Source of the DNA: Clostridium sp. | GTDB lineage: Bacteria; Bacillota; Clostridia; Clostridiales; Clostridiaceae | Assembly (NCBI GenBank): GCA_015058405.1 | Contig: SVCL01000152.1 | Coordinates: 1 to 35,984, forward strand | DNA: 35,984 nucleotides | Reading direction: 5' to 3' | Shown: positions 9,630 to 18,221 of the stretch, in pieces | How the letters are laid out: each line of letters opens with the position of its first letter | Position numbering within the stretch: the stretch's first letter is position 1 | Program-made: the position numbers and the translations under genes | The notes under the pieces: model-generated | Told to the model about the DNA's origin: nothing | Seen by the model: only the letters and a program-made list of their open reading frames with translations | The model's database searches: none

Positions 9630-10274
9630 ATGAGTGGAATAACATACGAATATATGGAGGAATATATAAGGGGGCTTATTCCTGAGAAGGTTGGTACCTT
9701 AAAGGAAATAGAAGTTTTTGCAAGAGAAAATGGTGTTCCTATAGTTCAAAAAGAAACAGCTAAGTTTCTAGAATTTATGGTAAGTATGAAAAAACCTTTA
9801 AGAATCTTAGAACTAGGAACAGCTATAGGTTTTTCGTCTATTTTAATGTATGAAGCAGCAGGTACAAGTCCTGAAATAGTTACTATTGAAAGAGATGAAA
9901 AAATGATTGAACTTGCTAAAGTTAACTTAGAAAGATTTAATTTATCTGATAAGATAAAGATAGAAGAAGGGGAATGTCTAGAAATATTAGAAAAGTTAGA
10001 AGAACCTTTTGATTTGATTTTTATGGATGCAGGTAAAGGTCACTACAATCATTTTTTACCACATTGCTTGAGATTATTAAAAGAAGATGGTATTATTATC
10101 GCTGATAATGTTCTTTTTAGAGGAATGGTAGCAACTAATGATCTTGTAAAGAGAAGAAAGATTACTATTGTAAAGAGAATGAGAACATACTTAGACATGG
10201 TATCAAATGATGAAGAGTTAATTACATCTGTTATCCCTATGGGTGATGGAATAGCAATTACTAGAAGGAGGTAA
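9630..10274 (+). CDS. trmR: tRNA 5-hydroxyuridine methyltransferase (YrrM/TrmR family)
   Basis: A 214-residue class I SAM-dependent O-methyltransferase. Motif I is ILELGTAIGFSS (about 56-67), the acidic VTIERDEKM follows, and DLIFMDAGKGHY holds the metal/catalytic region. The homologue B. subtilis TrmR (YrrM) methylates 5-hydroxyuridine at tRNA position 34 to give 5-methoxyuridine. The next gene is the U32 family hydroxylation enzyme that makes that substrate, which strongly supports this reading over a generic catechol methyltransferase. ATG follows TAGGAGG, and the gap to trhP is 7 bases. Confidence 0.88.
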   Translation: MSGITYEYMEEYIRGLIPEKVGTLKEIEVFARENGVPIVQKETAKFLEFMVSMKKPLRILELGTAIGFSSILMYEAAGTSPEIVTIERDEKMIELAKVNLERFNLSDKIKIEEGECLEILEKLEEPFDLIFMDAGKGHYNHFLPHCLRLLKEDGIIIADNVLFRGMVATNDLVKRRKITIVKRMRTYLDMVSNDEELITSVIPMGDGIAITRRR

Positions 10275-10281
10275 ATGCATT

Positions 10282-11526
10282 ATGAAAAAAGTTAAGAAGC
10301 CTGAAATTCTAGCACCAGCAGGAAGTTTAGAAAAGTTAAAAATAGCTATAGATTTTGGAGCTGATGCTGTATACCTAGGTGGAGGAAAGTTAAACTTAAG
10401 AGCTTTTTCTAATAACTTTACTAATGAAGAAATGGCAGAAGGGATTAAATACTGCCACGACAGAGGTAAGAAAGTATATGTAGTTGTAAATGTATATGCA
10501 AGAAACTACGACTTAGGTGGAGTAGAAGAATATATTAAAGATTTATATGATTTAGGTGTTGATGCCATTTTAGCAGGAGATCCTGGAATAATTGCAGCAG
10601 CTAAAAAGGCAGCACCTGATTTAGAAATACATATAAGTACACAAGCTAATATAGTTAACTGGATGTCAGCTAAGTTCTGGTATGAACAAGGTGCTAAAAG
10701 AATAGTTTTAGCTAGAGAGTTAACTTTTAAAGAAATAAAAGGATTTAGAGATAACTTACCAGAAGATTGCGAATTAGAAGCATTTGTTCATGGATCAATG
10801 TGTATAGCATATTCAGGTAGATGTTTAATATCAAATTACATGTTAGGTAGAGATGCTAACAAGGGAATTTGTGCTAATGCATGTAGATTTAAATATGCTT
10901 TAGTTGAAGAAACAAGACCAGGTGAATATTATCCTGTTGTTGAGGATGAAGATGGTACATATATAATGAATTCAAAAGATTTATGTATGATACAACACAT
11001 TCCTGAACTTGTGGATTCTGGAATAGATTCATTAAAGATTGAAGGTAGAATGAAGAGTGAATTCTACTTAGCATCAGCAGTAAAAGCCTATAGAGAAGCA
11101 GTTGATGCATATTGTGCTGATCCAGAAAACTATGAATTTAAAGAAGAATGGATGCATACAGTAAATAGAGTAAGTCATAGACAATATCATACAGGATTCT
11201 TCTTCGGAAAAGGTGGAGAACAAACTTATGATGTTTCATCATATATAAGAAACTATGATATAGTGGGAATTGTTCAAAGCTATGATGAAGAAACTAAAAC
11301 AGCAACTATACTTCAAAAGAACAGAGTTTTTGAAGGTGATACTGTAGAAGTATTAAGAGCACAAACAAAAGACTTTGAAGTAACTTTAAATAATATGTAT
11401 GATGTTGATAAAAAGACAGAAACAAATGTTGCGAATAGAGCACATATGATATTTACTGCAAAGGTAGAAGTACCTTTAAGGAAAGATGATATGTTAATCA
11501 AAGGAAAAAAAGTTTTAAATCTTTAG
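10282..11526 (+). CDS. trhP: U32 family tRNA hydroxylation protein (TrhP/YrrO type)
   Basis: A 414-residue peptidase-U32 family protein. It opens KPEILAPAGSLEKLKIAID and carries the family's conserved Cys cluster (SMCIAYSGRCLIS, then GICANACR). Despite the peptidase name, the B. subtilis and E. coli members make 5-hydroxyuridine in the tRNA wobble position using prephenate as a precursor. B. subtilis has two such genes (yrrN, yrrO) after yrrM, whereas only the longer one is present here. ATG follows AGAAGGAGG, which overlaps the end of trmR, so the two are translationally close. Confidence 0.87.
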   Translation: MKKVKKPEILAPAGSLEKLKIAIDFGADAVYLGGGKLNLRAFSNNFTNEEMAEGIKYCHDRGKKVYVVVNVYARNYDLGGVEEYIKDLYDLGVDAILAGDPGIIAAAKKAAPDLEIHISTQANIVNWMSAKFWYEQGAKRIVLARELTFKEIKGFRDNLPEDCELEAFVHGSMCIAYSGRCLISNYMLGRDANKGICANACRFKYALVEETRPGEYYPVVEDEDGTYIMNSKDLCMIQHIPELVDSGIDSLKIEGRMKSEFYLASAVKAYREAVDAYCADPENYEFKEEWMHTVNRVSHRQYHTGFFFGKGGEQTYDVSSYIRNYDIVGIVQSYDEETKTATILQKNRVFEGDTVEVLRAQTKDFEVTLNNMYDVDKKTETNVANRAHMIFTAKVEVPLRKDDMLIKGKKVLNL

Positions 11527-11550
11527 GAAAAGATGCAAGGAGGATATTAA

Positions 11551-12168
11551 ATGAAGAAGCCTATTTTAATAGGAATTACTGGAGGTTCAGGCTCAGGTAA
11601 AAGTACTATAGCAAACGAATTATATGAAGATTTTGGTGGAGAAAACATTGCAATGGTGCAACAAGATGCATATTACAAAGACCAAAGTCATTTAACTATG
11701 GAAGAAAGAACAAAGACAAATTATGATCATCCAAGAGCTTTTGATAATACACTTTTAGTTGAACATTTAAAAGCTTTAAAAGAAGGTAAATCTATAGAAA
11801 AACCAATATATGATTTTACTATACATAATAGAGCCAAGGAAACTGAACTTGTAGAACCTAAGGAAATTATTATAGTTGAGGGTATACTTATATTAGAAGA
11901 TGAAAGAATAAGAGATCTTTTAGATATAAAGATATTCGTAGATACTGATGCAGATGTTAGAATAATTAGAAGACTTCTAAGAGATGTTGAAGAAAGAGGT
12001 AGAACTGTAGAATCAGTTGTAGATCAATACTTAACAGTAGTTAGACCTATGCATACTCAATTTACAGAACCTACAAAGAAATACGCAGATATAATCATTC
12101 CAGAAGGTGGCCGTAATAAAGTAGCAATAGATATCCTTACTACTAAGATGAAAGATATTGTAAAGTAA
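11551..12168 (+). CDS. udk: Uridine kinase
   Basis: A 205-residue P-loop kinase of normal length with Walker [10 protein letters not shown] at residues 10-18. DHPRAFD and [14 protein letters not shown] are typical of uridine/cytidine kinase, and [11 protein letters not shown] is in the lid. It phosphorylates uridine and cytidine in pyrimidine salvage. ATG follows AAGGAGG with a 24-base gap from trhP. A strong terminator lies 20 bases past the stop codon, so this is the last gene of the mltG group. Confidence 0.95.
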   Translation: MKKPILIGITGGSGSGKSTIANELYEDFGGENIAMVQQDAYYKDQSHLTMEERTKTNYDHPRAFDNTLLVEHLKALKEGKSIEKPIYDFTIHNRAKETELVEPKEIIIVEGILILEDERIRDLLDIKIFVDTDADVRIIRRLLRDVEERGRTVESVVDQYLTVVRPMHTQFTEPTKKYADIIIPEGGRNKVAIDILTTKMKDIVK

Positions 12169-12187
12169 TTACGATAATTTGAATAAA

Positions 12188-12238
12188 ACACTTTCTTTCT
12201 GTCAAAGATTAAGACAGAAAGAAGGTGTTTTTTATTTT
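12188..12238 (+). terminator. Strong terminator after udk, overlapping the next gene's start
   Basis: A 16-bp stem, ACACTTTCTTTCTGTC (12188-12203) with GACAGAAAGAAGGTGT (12213-12228), one T-G pair and a 9-base loop, followed by a T run (12229-12233). Its 3' arm contains the only ribosome-binding-like sequence (AGAAGGTG) near the start of the downstream penicillin-binding protein gene. Confidence 0.88.
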
Positions 12239-13841
12239 TGTTCCAACTTATGCAAGAAGAATTAAATATTTATTATTTGTCTTTACTGCCATTTTATTTT
12301 TGCTAAGCATTAGGCTTTTTGAGTTGCAGATATATCCAAGTAAAAATGTTGTTAGCAGTTGTAAAAGTAATCAGACAGAAAAAATAAGTGACTATAAGTT
12401 AAAAGTTTTAGATAGTAATGGTCAGGATTTATGTACTTATAGCGAAAAATATATTTTAGTTATAGATAAAAAGCCTTTCTTATTAAACAATTATGAAGAA
12501 ACATTAGAAGATCTCATGACATTAAATTTTATTGCTAAAGGTGAAAATAGTAATTTTAGTTTTGAGGATGTTATGAAGGCTGTAGGAAAAGTATATTATG
12601 ATATTTCCGAAGAGGCTTATAATAAAATAAATTTATTAATAAACATTAAAGGAATATATACTTATAAATATGAAGAAGAAAATAAAGATTATGCTTGGAC
12701 GTTAAGCAATATGATTACTAACTCAATAGGAAAAGATGAGGTGGATTCCGATTCTTTTGAAAGTAAGATTAGAAAGATAGTAAAAGATAATGAAGAAGTA
12801 AAAGAAAATTTTTATTTAAATGATAGATATATATATGATATTAATGCAAGAAAAGTAGTCAATAATAATAAGAATATAAAGTTAACTATAGATAAAACTT
12901 TAAATGATAAAGCTAAAGAAGTATTAAATAGAGAAGAATATAAAGGCTATAAAAATATTGGCGTTATGCTTATGGAAGCAGATACTGGGAAAATTAGAGT
13001 AATGACTCAAAAAGATGAAAGTGAAGCTAATATTAATTTGAGTGTAGAGTCTTTAGGGTATGAACCAGGATCTATATATAAGCTTATTACAGCAGCTGCT
13101 GCTTTAGATAAGGGATTAGTATCCATGCAGAGTGAGTTTAACTGTACAGGTGTTATATGTAAGAAGAAAGAAATACATGGAAGGTTATCTTTAAATAATG
13201 CTTTGGTCAAGTCGTGTAATGATTGTTTAGCTGAGGCAGGAAAGCTAGTAGGATATGATGCTCTTATGGACTATTCTGAGAAATGTGGATTATTTTCAAG
13301 AGTGCTTAATATACAAGGGGAGGGAAGAGCAGAATCTAAAGGATTAAAACCTGAGGAAGAAAAAGGACTTAATAATATATCAATAGGCCAATGCATAACT
13401 GCAACACCTATTCAAATGCTAGGAGCTATAAATACTATTGTAAATGATGGTATATATATAAAACCTTATATAATAGATGGAGTAGTTGATAAGGATAATA
13501 ATGTTATTGAGAGTTTTGAAAGTGATAAAACTTATAAGGTATTTGATGAAATTGCGTGTAAACTATTAAAAAAGACTATGGTTGAAGTTGTAAACAAAGG
13601 AACAGGAATCTTGGCAAAAGTAAACAATAAGGTTATAGGTGGAAAGACAGGGTCTGCTACTACTGGTGATAAAAATACTCACGGATGGTTTGCTGGTTTT
13701 TTTGAAAATAATAATAAGTTATATACTATGACAGTATTTGTTCCCGATATTGCAGGAGAAGATTCTAAAAATATAGATCTTGGTGGTGGTGATACAGCAG
13801 CACCTATATTTAGAGAAATTGTAAAAAGTATTAGTAGTTAA
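12225..13841 (+). CDS. Class B penicillin-binding protein (D,D-transpeptidase, SpoVD/PBP2-like)
   Basis: Up to 538 residues with one N-terminal membrane helix (RRIKYLLFVFTAILFLLSI) and a C-terminal transpeptidase domain. The three penicillin-binding motifs are SIYK (active Ser about 283), SCN (about 330) and KTGS (about 474). It cross-links peptidoglycan outside the membrane. Position beside sigK suggests spore cortex synthesis as for SpoVD, but it is short and has no visible PASTA domain, so a vegetative role is possible. The start is uncertain. An in-frame stop lies at 12210, so translation must start after it. GTG 12225 lies in the udk terminator stem without a spaced ribosome binding site. 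An AUU at 12234 is better spaced from AGAAGGTG but is a rare start codon. Confidence 0.85.
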   Translation: MFFIFVPTYARRIKYLLFVFTAILFLLSIRLFELQIYPSKNVVSSCKSNQTEKISDYKLKVLDSNGQDLCTYSEKYILVIDKKPFLLNNYEETLEDLMTLNFIAKGENSNFSFEDVMKAVGKVYYDISEEAYNKINLLINIKGIYTYKYEEENKDYAWTLSNMITNSIGKDEVDSDSFESKIRKIVKDNEEVKENFYLNDRYIYDINARKVVNNNKNIKLTIDKTLNDKAKEVLNREEYKGYKNIGVMLMEADTGKIRVMTQKDESEANINLSVESLGYEPGSIYKLITAAAALDKGLVSMQSEFNCTGVICKKKEIHGRLSLNNALVKSCNDCLAEAGKLVGYDALMDYSEKCGLFSRVLNIQGEGRAESKGLKPEEEKGLNNISIGQCITATPIQMLGAINTIVNDGIYIKPYIIDGVVDKDNNVIESFESDKTYKVFDEIACKLLKKTMVEVVNKGTGILAKVNNKVIGGKTGSATTGDKNTHGWFAGFFENNNKLYTMTVFVPDIAGEDSKNIDLGGGDTAAPIFREIVKSISS

Positions 13842-14005
13842 TGATTATGATAAGGTTAATAGGTATATTATGAAACTAAGAAGCTAATAAATAATCTGTC
13901 AACAAATAGAGAAAAAGTATAGAAATATTTTAAATTTTGCTTTATTTGTAAATAAAAAATATTTTTGTGAATATTAATATAGTAAACACGGATAGGAGGA
14001 GTAAG

Positions 14006-14461
14006 GTGTTTATAGTAAGTAATGTTTTAGAGCTTATTTCTAACTCCCTATTTTTTACAGGTTATATTAATGGTAATAATACATTTCCTATGCCTTTAAA
14101 CGAAAAAGAAGAAGAAAAGTATTTAAGAAAATTAAAGGAAGGAGATAAAAAAGCAAAAGGAATACTTATTGAGAGAAATCTCCGCTTAGTTGCACATATT
14201 GTTAAGAAATACTCATTCCCTAATAAGGATGTAGATGAACTTATATCTATAGGTACTGTAGGTCTTATCAAAGCTATAGATTCTTTTGATGTAGATAAAG
14301 GCACAAGGCTAGCCACATATGCATCAAGATGTATTGAAAATGAAATATTAATGCTTTTTAGAAATAGTAAAAAGCAAAAAAGTGAGGTATATCTGCAAGA
14401 TCCTATAGGTGTAGATAAGGAAGGGAATGAATTACGTTTGGCATGGTGTATGTATAAATAG
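14006..14461 (+). CDS. sigK: Sigma-K N-terminal part, interrupted by a skin-like element
   Basis: Encodes the first 142 residues of sporulation sigma factor K, then ten foreign codons ending at TAG 14459-14461. Region 2 is intact: [26 protein letters not shown] and [18 protein letters not shown] choose GTG 14006, 6 bases after AGGAGG, over GTG 13967, which has no ribosome binding site. The first 19 residues are hydrophobic ([19 protein letters not shown]) and precede [12 protein letters not shown]. They align with the cleaved pro-sequence of B. subtilis pro-sigma-K. Identity with sigma-K breaks exactly after [11 protein letters not shown], at the GGAATGAA repeat. The rest of the gene starts at 20011. 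Sigma-K directs late mother-cell transcription (coat, lysis). Confidence 0.95.
   Translation: MFIVSNVLELISNSLFFTGYINGNNTFPMPLNEKEEEKYLRKLKEGDKKAKGILIERNLRLVAHIVKKYSFPNKDVDELISIGTVGLIKAIDSFDVDKGTRLATYASRCIENEILMLFRNSKKQKSEVYLQDPIGVDKEGNELRLAWCMYK
14424..14431 (+). repeat. Left attachment core (attL), GGAATGAA
   Basis: The 8-bp repeat at the point where sigma-K coding similarity stops. It codes for part of Gly-Asn-Glu. The element half-site to its right begins TTACGTTTGGCATGG. The core includes AATGA, which I recall as the crossover sequence of the B. subtilis skin element. Confidence 0.82.
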
Positions 14462-14487
14462 AGAAGACGGTATTTTTGAGGGGTAAA

Positions 14488-14496
14488 TGGTATAAT
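14488..14496 (+). promoter_or_regulatory. Extended -10 promoter for element cargo
   Basis: TGGTATAAT is an extended -10 (TGnTATAAT) with no good -35, 35 bases before the first cargo ATG. It lies inside the element, so cargo expression would not depend on sigK transcription. Confidence 0.5.
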
Positions 14497-14530
14497 ATAA
14501 GTGCATTATTTTTTCTATTTGGAGGTAGAT

Positions 14531-15025
14531 ATGAAAAAGAGAATAATACTTATATTATCCATTATTTTAATTATAGGGTTAATATTTTTTCTTATGAAGT
14601 CAGAGGTAATAAAGAAATCTTACAATGGATTTTACATTAATACTGATACTAAAGAAGTTATAGGAACTTGTAAAATAACAATTAATATTTCATTAAAAAA
14701 GAAAGCTGTAGATGAGTTTCAAAAGATGTGTAGTTATTATACTGGAACTATTTTTATAGATGATAAAAAATATAAGATTAAAGGAAATACAGCTTTAAAT
14801 GATGAATTAGAATACATAAAAAATTCTGAAGGAGATAATGAAATAGCCTTCAATACCGAAGTAAAAGATGATATGGAGTATACTTTTAGTATGTATGAGG
14901 GATTTGATGAAGATTATATTTTTTTAAGAATGGAAGACGAATTGATTTTACATAAATATAATACTGCAATAATTGGAACTAATGATGATAATGTGCAAGA
15001 ATTGATAGGAAAGTATATATGCTAG
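14531..15025 (+). CDS. Membrane-anchored protein of unknown function (cargo paralogue 1)
   Basis: A 164-residue protein with a basic N terminus (MKKR), a single membrane helix at about 5-22 and an extracytoplasmic domain. The longer reading from 14501 is rejected because GGAGG at 14521-14525 fits the ATG at 14531. I do not recognise the family. The domain is clearly paralogous to the product of 15714-16181: both contain a YNGFY-N-TKE stretch and the segment FIDDK-Y-IKG-TAL-DELEY. The two flank a lipoprotein gene, which suggests a duplication within the element and a shared surface function. No catalytic motif is seen. Confidence 0.8.
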   Translation: MKKRIILILSIILIIGLIFFLMKSEVIKKSYNGFYINTDTKEVIGTCKITINISLKKKAVDEFQKMCSYYTGTIFIDDKKYKIKGNTALNDELEYIKNSEGDNEIAFNTEVKDDMEYTFSMYEGFDEDYIFLRMEDELILHKYNTAIIGTNDDNVQELIGKYIC

Positions 15026-15145
15026 GTAAATTAATAGACATAGGTTAATAAGTTAAGTGAAATCTTGATGCAAGGGCACATTTTTTATACAGAATATATA
15101 CATAATATGGTATTGTTTATATATAGTTTGAAAGGAGTAGGGGAT

Positions 15146-15694
15146 ATGAAAAAGATAGTTTTAGTAATATTATTAATCTTAAGTATTAATTTAGTATCTT
15201 GTACATTAGGATTTACGGGAAAAGAAAGTAAATCAAAAATTGAAAGTGTGCAAAATACTTTAGGAAATGAAGAAATAGAAGAGGAAAATAAATATGAATT
15301 TAATACTTCTTTAGAGAATGGACATTTCATAAGAAAGATAACTTTTAATGGACAAGAAAATAAAGAGGAAATTTATAATAAAAGCAGCTTAGATAAATTC
15401 GTAGATGATACTAATAAAGGTAATAAATCAGAACTTGTAAGTATTGATTATTTATATCAAGATAAAAGATATACAGTAAATAAATTAAGAAAGCTTAAGT
15501 TTGATGGCAATAAAATTATAGAAAAATTTTATGATACTGTTAGTGATAGAAATAAATTTGCTTTAACAGATACTGTAGAATATTCAAAGATTAATGTAAG
15601 AGATGATGGAGAAAACCTAATTTATGAGTTTTATCTTTATGATAAAGATAATATTGATATAGTAAGTTTTAATAAAAATGAAGTTACAAATTAG
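15146..15694 (+). CDS. Lipoprotein of unknown function (element cargo)
   Basis: A 182-residue protein with a lipoprotein signal peptide, MKKIVLVILLILSINLVSC, where LVSC is a good lipobox and Cys19 the lipidation site. The mature part is charged and Lys/Asp/Glu rich, with no recognisable domain. The longer frame from 15065 is rejected because AAAGGAG lies 9 bases before ATG 15146. It lies between the two paralogous membrane-protein genes and all three probably act at the outer face of the membrane. A remnant TATA-rich stretch upstream (15087-15129) could hold a promoter but no clear boxes are seen. Confidence 0.78.
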   Translation: MKKIVLVILLILSINLVSCTLGFTGKESKSKIESVQNTLGNEEIEEENKYEFNTSLENGHFIRKITFNGQENKEEIYNKSSLDKFVDDTNKGNKSELVSIDYLYQDKRYTVNKLRKLKFDGNKIIEKFYDTVSDRNKFALTDTVEYSKINVRDDGENLIYEFYLYDKDNIDIVSFNKNEVTN

Positions 15695-15713
15695 TAAAGG
15701 TTAGAAGGATGTT

Positions 15714-16181
15714 ATGAAGAAAATAGTTATAGGTTTTATTATTGTAAGTCTATTTATAATTACAATATATTTAACTACAAAACCAAAGGTAATTGAAAAA
15801 ACTTATAATGGTTTTTATGTTAATGTGAATACTAAAGAGATTATTAAGAGATGCACCATAAGATTAAAGATAAAACATGACAAAGATAGTGTTGATGATA
15901 ATGGAAAGCTGCTTAGCTATTATTTAGGTCAGATGTTTATAGATGATAAAGAGTATTCTATAAAGGGGAGTACAGCATTAGATGATGAATTAGAATATTA
16001 CAAAGATAATGAAGGCAATAAGAGAATATCATTTGAAAGCGATGATAGAAGTGGCATTGTTTATGTTTTTGATTTATATGAAAGATTTAATGATGAAACT
16101 TTTCATATAGGTTTACAGGATAGAAGATTTAACCCTACAGTTGGTGAAGAAATTATTGCTACGGTAAAAGATAGTATCTAA
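15714..16181 (+). CDS. Membrane-anchored protein of unknown function (cargo paralogue 2)
   Basis: A 155-residue protein with an N-terminal membrane helix (about residues 4-20) and a domain paralogous to the product of 14531-15025. The paralogues match from the KTYNGFYVN region through FIDDKEYSIKGSTALDDELEY and diverge towards the C terminus. ATG follows AGAAGGATG, and the gap to the lipoprotein gene is 19 bases, so they are likely co-transcribed. Function is unknown. The divergence between the two copies suggests an old duplication rather than a recent one. Confidence 0.78.
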   Translation: MKKIVIGFIIVSLFIITIYLTTKPKVIEKTYNGFYVNVNTKEIIKRCTIRLKIKHDKDSVDDNGKLLSYYLGQMFIDDKEYSIKGSTALDDELEYYKDNEGNKRISFESDDRSGIVYVFDLYERFNDETFHIGLQDRRFNPTVGEEIIATVKDSI

Positions 16182-16361
16182 AGGTGAGAAAGAGCACTAG
16201 AGCTATTAGTGGTTATAGTAATAAATCGTGAAAGGATATAAGAATAGTGATAGCCGTGGTTTATGAGATATATCATAAGCTTTACGATATAATTCTCCTT
16301 AAAATAAAAAATAAATGTATAATGTGTATAATTGATTTTATTTGTAAAGGGAGGAAAAGTT
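16182..16361. other. Intergenic stretch in the element, no clear gene
   Basis: 180 bases with no convincing open frame. Two TATAAT boxes (16318-16323 and 16327-16332) lie 30-44 bases before the esterase ATG, without matching -35 boxes. No terminator hairpin separates the upstream small genes from the esterase. Confidence 0.5.
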
Positions 16362-18140
16362 ATGAAGAGTAAACTTTATAATCTTATAGCGGTTATTGCT
16401 ATAATTATTGCTTTCATAGCAGGGGGAAAAACTGTTGTATTAGCAGTAGATCTTTCACCAGATATACCTAAGGGATATGATGAACCAGGTAAGTATCCAC
16501 AAGGTAAAGTTGAAAATGTATATTATTATTCAAATGAAACAAGGAGTAATAGAAAGTTAGTAGTATATACTCCACCTGGTTATTCGCCAGATAAGAAATA
16601 TCCGGTTATATATAGTGTTCATGGTATTAATAATACTCCAGAATCTATTTTTGCTTTTTGGTGTGTTAAGGCTAATACTTTGGCAGATAACCTTATTGGA
16701 CAGAGGAAAATTCAACCTGTAATCATTGTTGCTTTTGATAATAATAATATTAATTCTCATAATGAGTTATTTAATAATGTTATGCCATTTGTAGAATCTC
16801 ACTATCCAATTATTAGAGATGCAGATCATAGAGGTATTTATGGTTATTCAATGGGTGGAGGAGTTACTTTTGCAGAAGGAATGGGTAATTTAGATACATT
16901 CCATCATGTATGTCCAACTTCAGCAACTCCATTTAATCATCCATCAGATAGAGATATGTTTACAGAAACAGCTAAGAGAAAAATTAAGACATTAGTTCTT
17001 TCATGTGGAACAATTGACTGGTGTGGTTTCTATAATGCAAATAAAGCTTCTCATGATTATTGTGATTCTGTTGGGTTCAATCATTATTGGCTATCAGTTC
17101 CAGGAGGAAATCATGATGGAGATGTATGGAAGCCAGCTATGTGGTATTTCTTACAATTAGCATTCCCAGCTGATGGTGTAACACCACCAAAAGATCAAAC
17201 AACAAATGGAGAAGTTCCTGGAGAAATAGCTAATTTAGAAGAGGGATGGTATTATATTAAAAATATTAATGCTGAAAAATATTTACAAGTTAAAGGTAAT
17301 ATAGCTAAGTCTTCAACTAATATTGAGCTTAGATCAAAAGATAAGTCAGAGGGGCAAAAATGGTATTTGAAAAAGTCTCAAAATGGATATGTTACATTAA
17401 AGAGTGCTTTAGGTGAATTTATGGTTGATGTAAATGGTGCAGAAAATAAAGATGGAGCTAATGTACAAATATATAATGGACATTCAGGAGATGCTCAGCA
17501 GTTTATGATAAAAACATCAAATACAAATGGAGAATATGTAATTACAAGTAAGTGTAGTAACTTAACAAAGGTTTTAGATGATTATAATAGAAGTAAAGAA
17601 GAAGGAACAAATGTATGTCAGTGGAGCTATAATGGACAAGCTAATCAAAGATGGGCTTTTGAACCTGTAAAGGAAGAGGCTAAAGGAGAAACAGTTAAGT
17701 TAGCTGATGGCTGGTATAAGATTAAAAATGTACATGCAGACAAATATCTTCAAGTTAAAGATAACAAGGGGATACCTACATCAAATGTAGAACTTAGTTC
17801 CTTAAGTGATTCAGAAGGTCAAAGATGGTATTTAAAGAACTTGGATGATGGATATATTACATTAACTAGTGCTTTAGGTGAATACATGATAGATGTAAGT
17901 GCAGCTGAAAATAAAGATGGAGCAAATATTCAAATTTTTGACGGATTTTCAGGAAATGCACAACAATTTATGTTAAAGTCATCTGATACAAAGGGAGCAT
18001 ATATAATTGCAACTAAATGTAGTGAGCTTACTAGAGTTTTTGATGACGCTAACTTTAGTAAAGCAGATGGTGCAAATGTATGCCAATGGAGCTATACTGG
18101 ACAAACTAATCAAAGATGGGTTTTTGAAGAAGTTAAGTAG
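16362..18140 (+). CDS. Secreted CE1-type esterase with two ricin-type lectin domains
   Basis: A 592-residue secreted protein. A signal peptide covers about residues 1-28 (ending VVLA). An alpha/beta-hydrolase esterase domain of the esterase D/feruloyl esterase family follows: VYTPPGYSPDKKYPVIY, nucleophile GYSMGG with Ser163, and likely catalytic His251 in GGNHDGD. Two tandem ricin B-like domains (about 290-440 and 445-592) each end in a QxW-like NQRW motif. The family deacylates plant cell-wall xylan side chains (ferulate or acetate), and the lectin domains bind carbohydrate. The substrate here is inferred only. The start is ATG 16362 after AAAGGGAGG, not the upstream in-frame codon at 16332. 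It is an unexpected cargo for a sporulation element. Confidence 0.9.
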   Translation: MKSKLYNLIAVIAIIIAFIAGGKTVVLAVDLSPDIPKGYDEPGKYPQGKVENVYYYSNETRSNRKLVVYTPPGYSPDKKYPVIYSVHGINNTPESIFAFWCVKANTLADNLIGQRKIQPVIIVAFDNNNINSHNELFNNVMPFVESHYPIIRDADHRGIYGYSMGGGVTFAEGMGNLDTFHHVCPTSATPFNHPSDRDMFTETAKRKIKTLVLSCGTIDWCGFYNANKASHDYCDSVGFNHYWLSVPGGNHDGDVWKPAMWYFLQLAFPADGVTPPKDQTTNGEVPGEIANLEEGWYYIKNINAEKYLQVKGNIAKSSTNIELRSKDKSEGQKWYLKKSQNGYVTLKSALGEFMVDVNGAENKDGANVQIYNGHSGDAQQFMIKTSNTNGEYVITSKCSNLTKVLDDYNRSKEEGTNVCQWSYNGQANQRWAFEPVKEEAKGETVKLADGWYKIKNVHADKYLQVKDNKGIPTSNVELSSLSDSEGQRWYLKNLDDGYITLTSALGEYMIDVSAAENKDGANIQIFDGFSGNAQQFMLKSSDTKGAYIIATKCSELTRVFDDANFSKADGANVCQWSYTGQTNQRWVFEEVK

Positions 18141-18174
18141 ATATAAGATAGCATATATTTAAAAGTGATTTAAT

Positions 18175-18213
18175 AAAAGCATCTTGATAAAATATAATTC
18201 AAGATGCTTTTTA
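18175..18213. terminator. Bidirectional terminator between esterase and recombinase
   Basis: AAAAGCATCTTGA (18175-18187) pairs with TCAAGATGCTTTT (18199-18211), with A and T runs at both ends. It lies between two convergent genes and can serve both. Confidence 0.85.
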
Positions 18214-18221
18214 AAGAATTC

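Noticed and set aside
14006..14461. sigK N-terminal fragment as a simple pseudogene
   Set aside because: The missing part lies 5.6 kb downstream in the matching frame with a shared 8-bp repeat and an intact recombinase between, so it is an excisable interruption.
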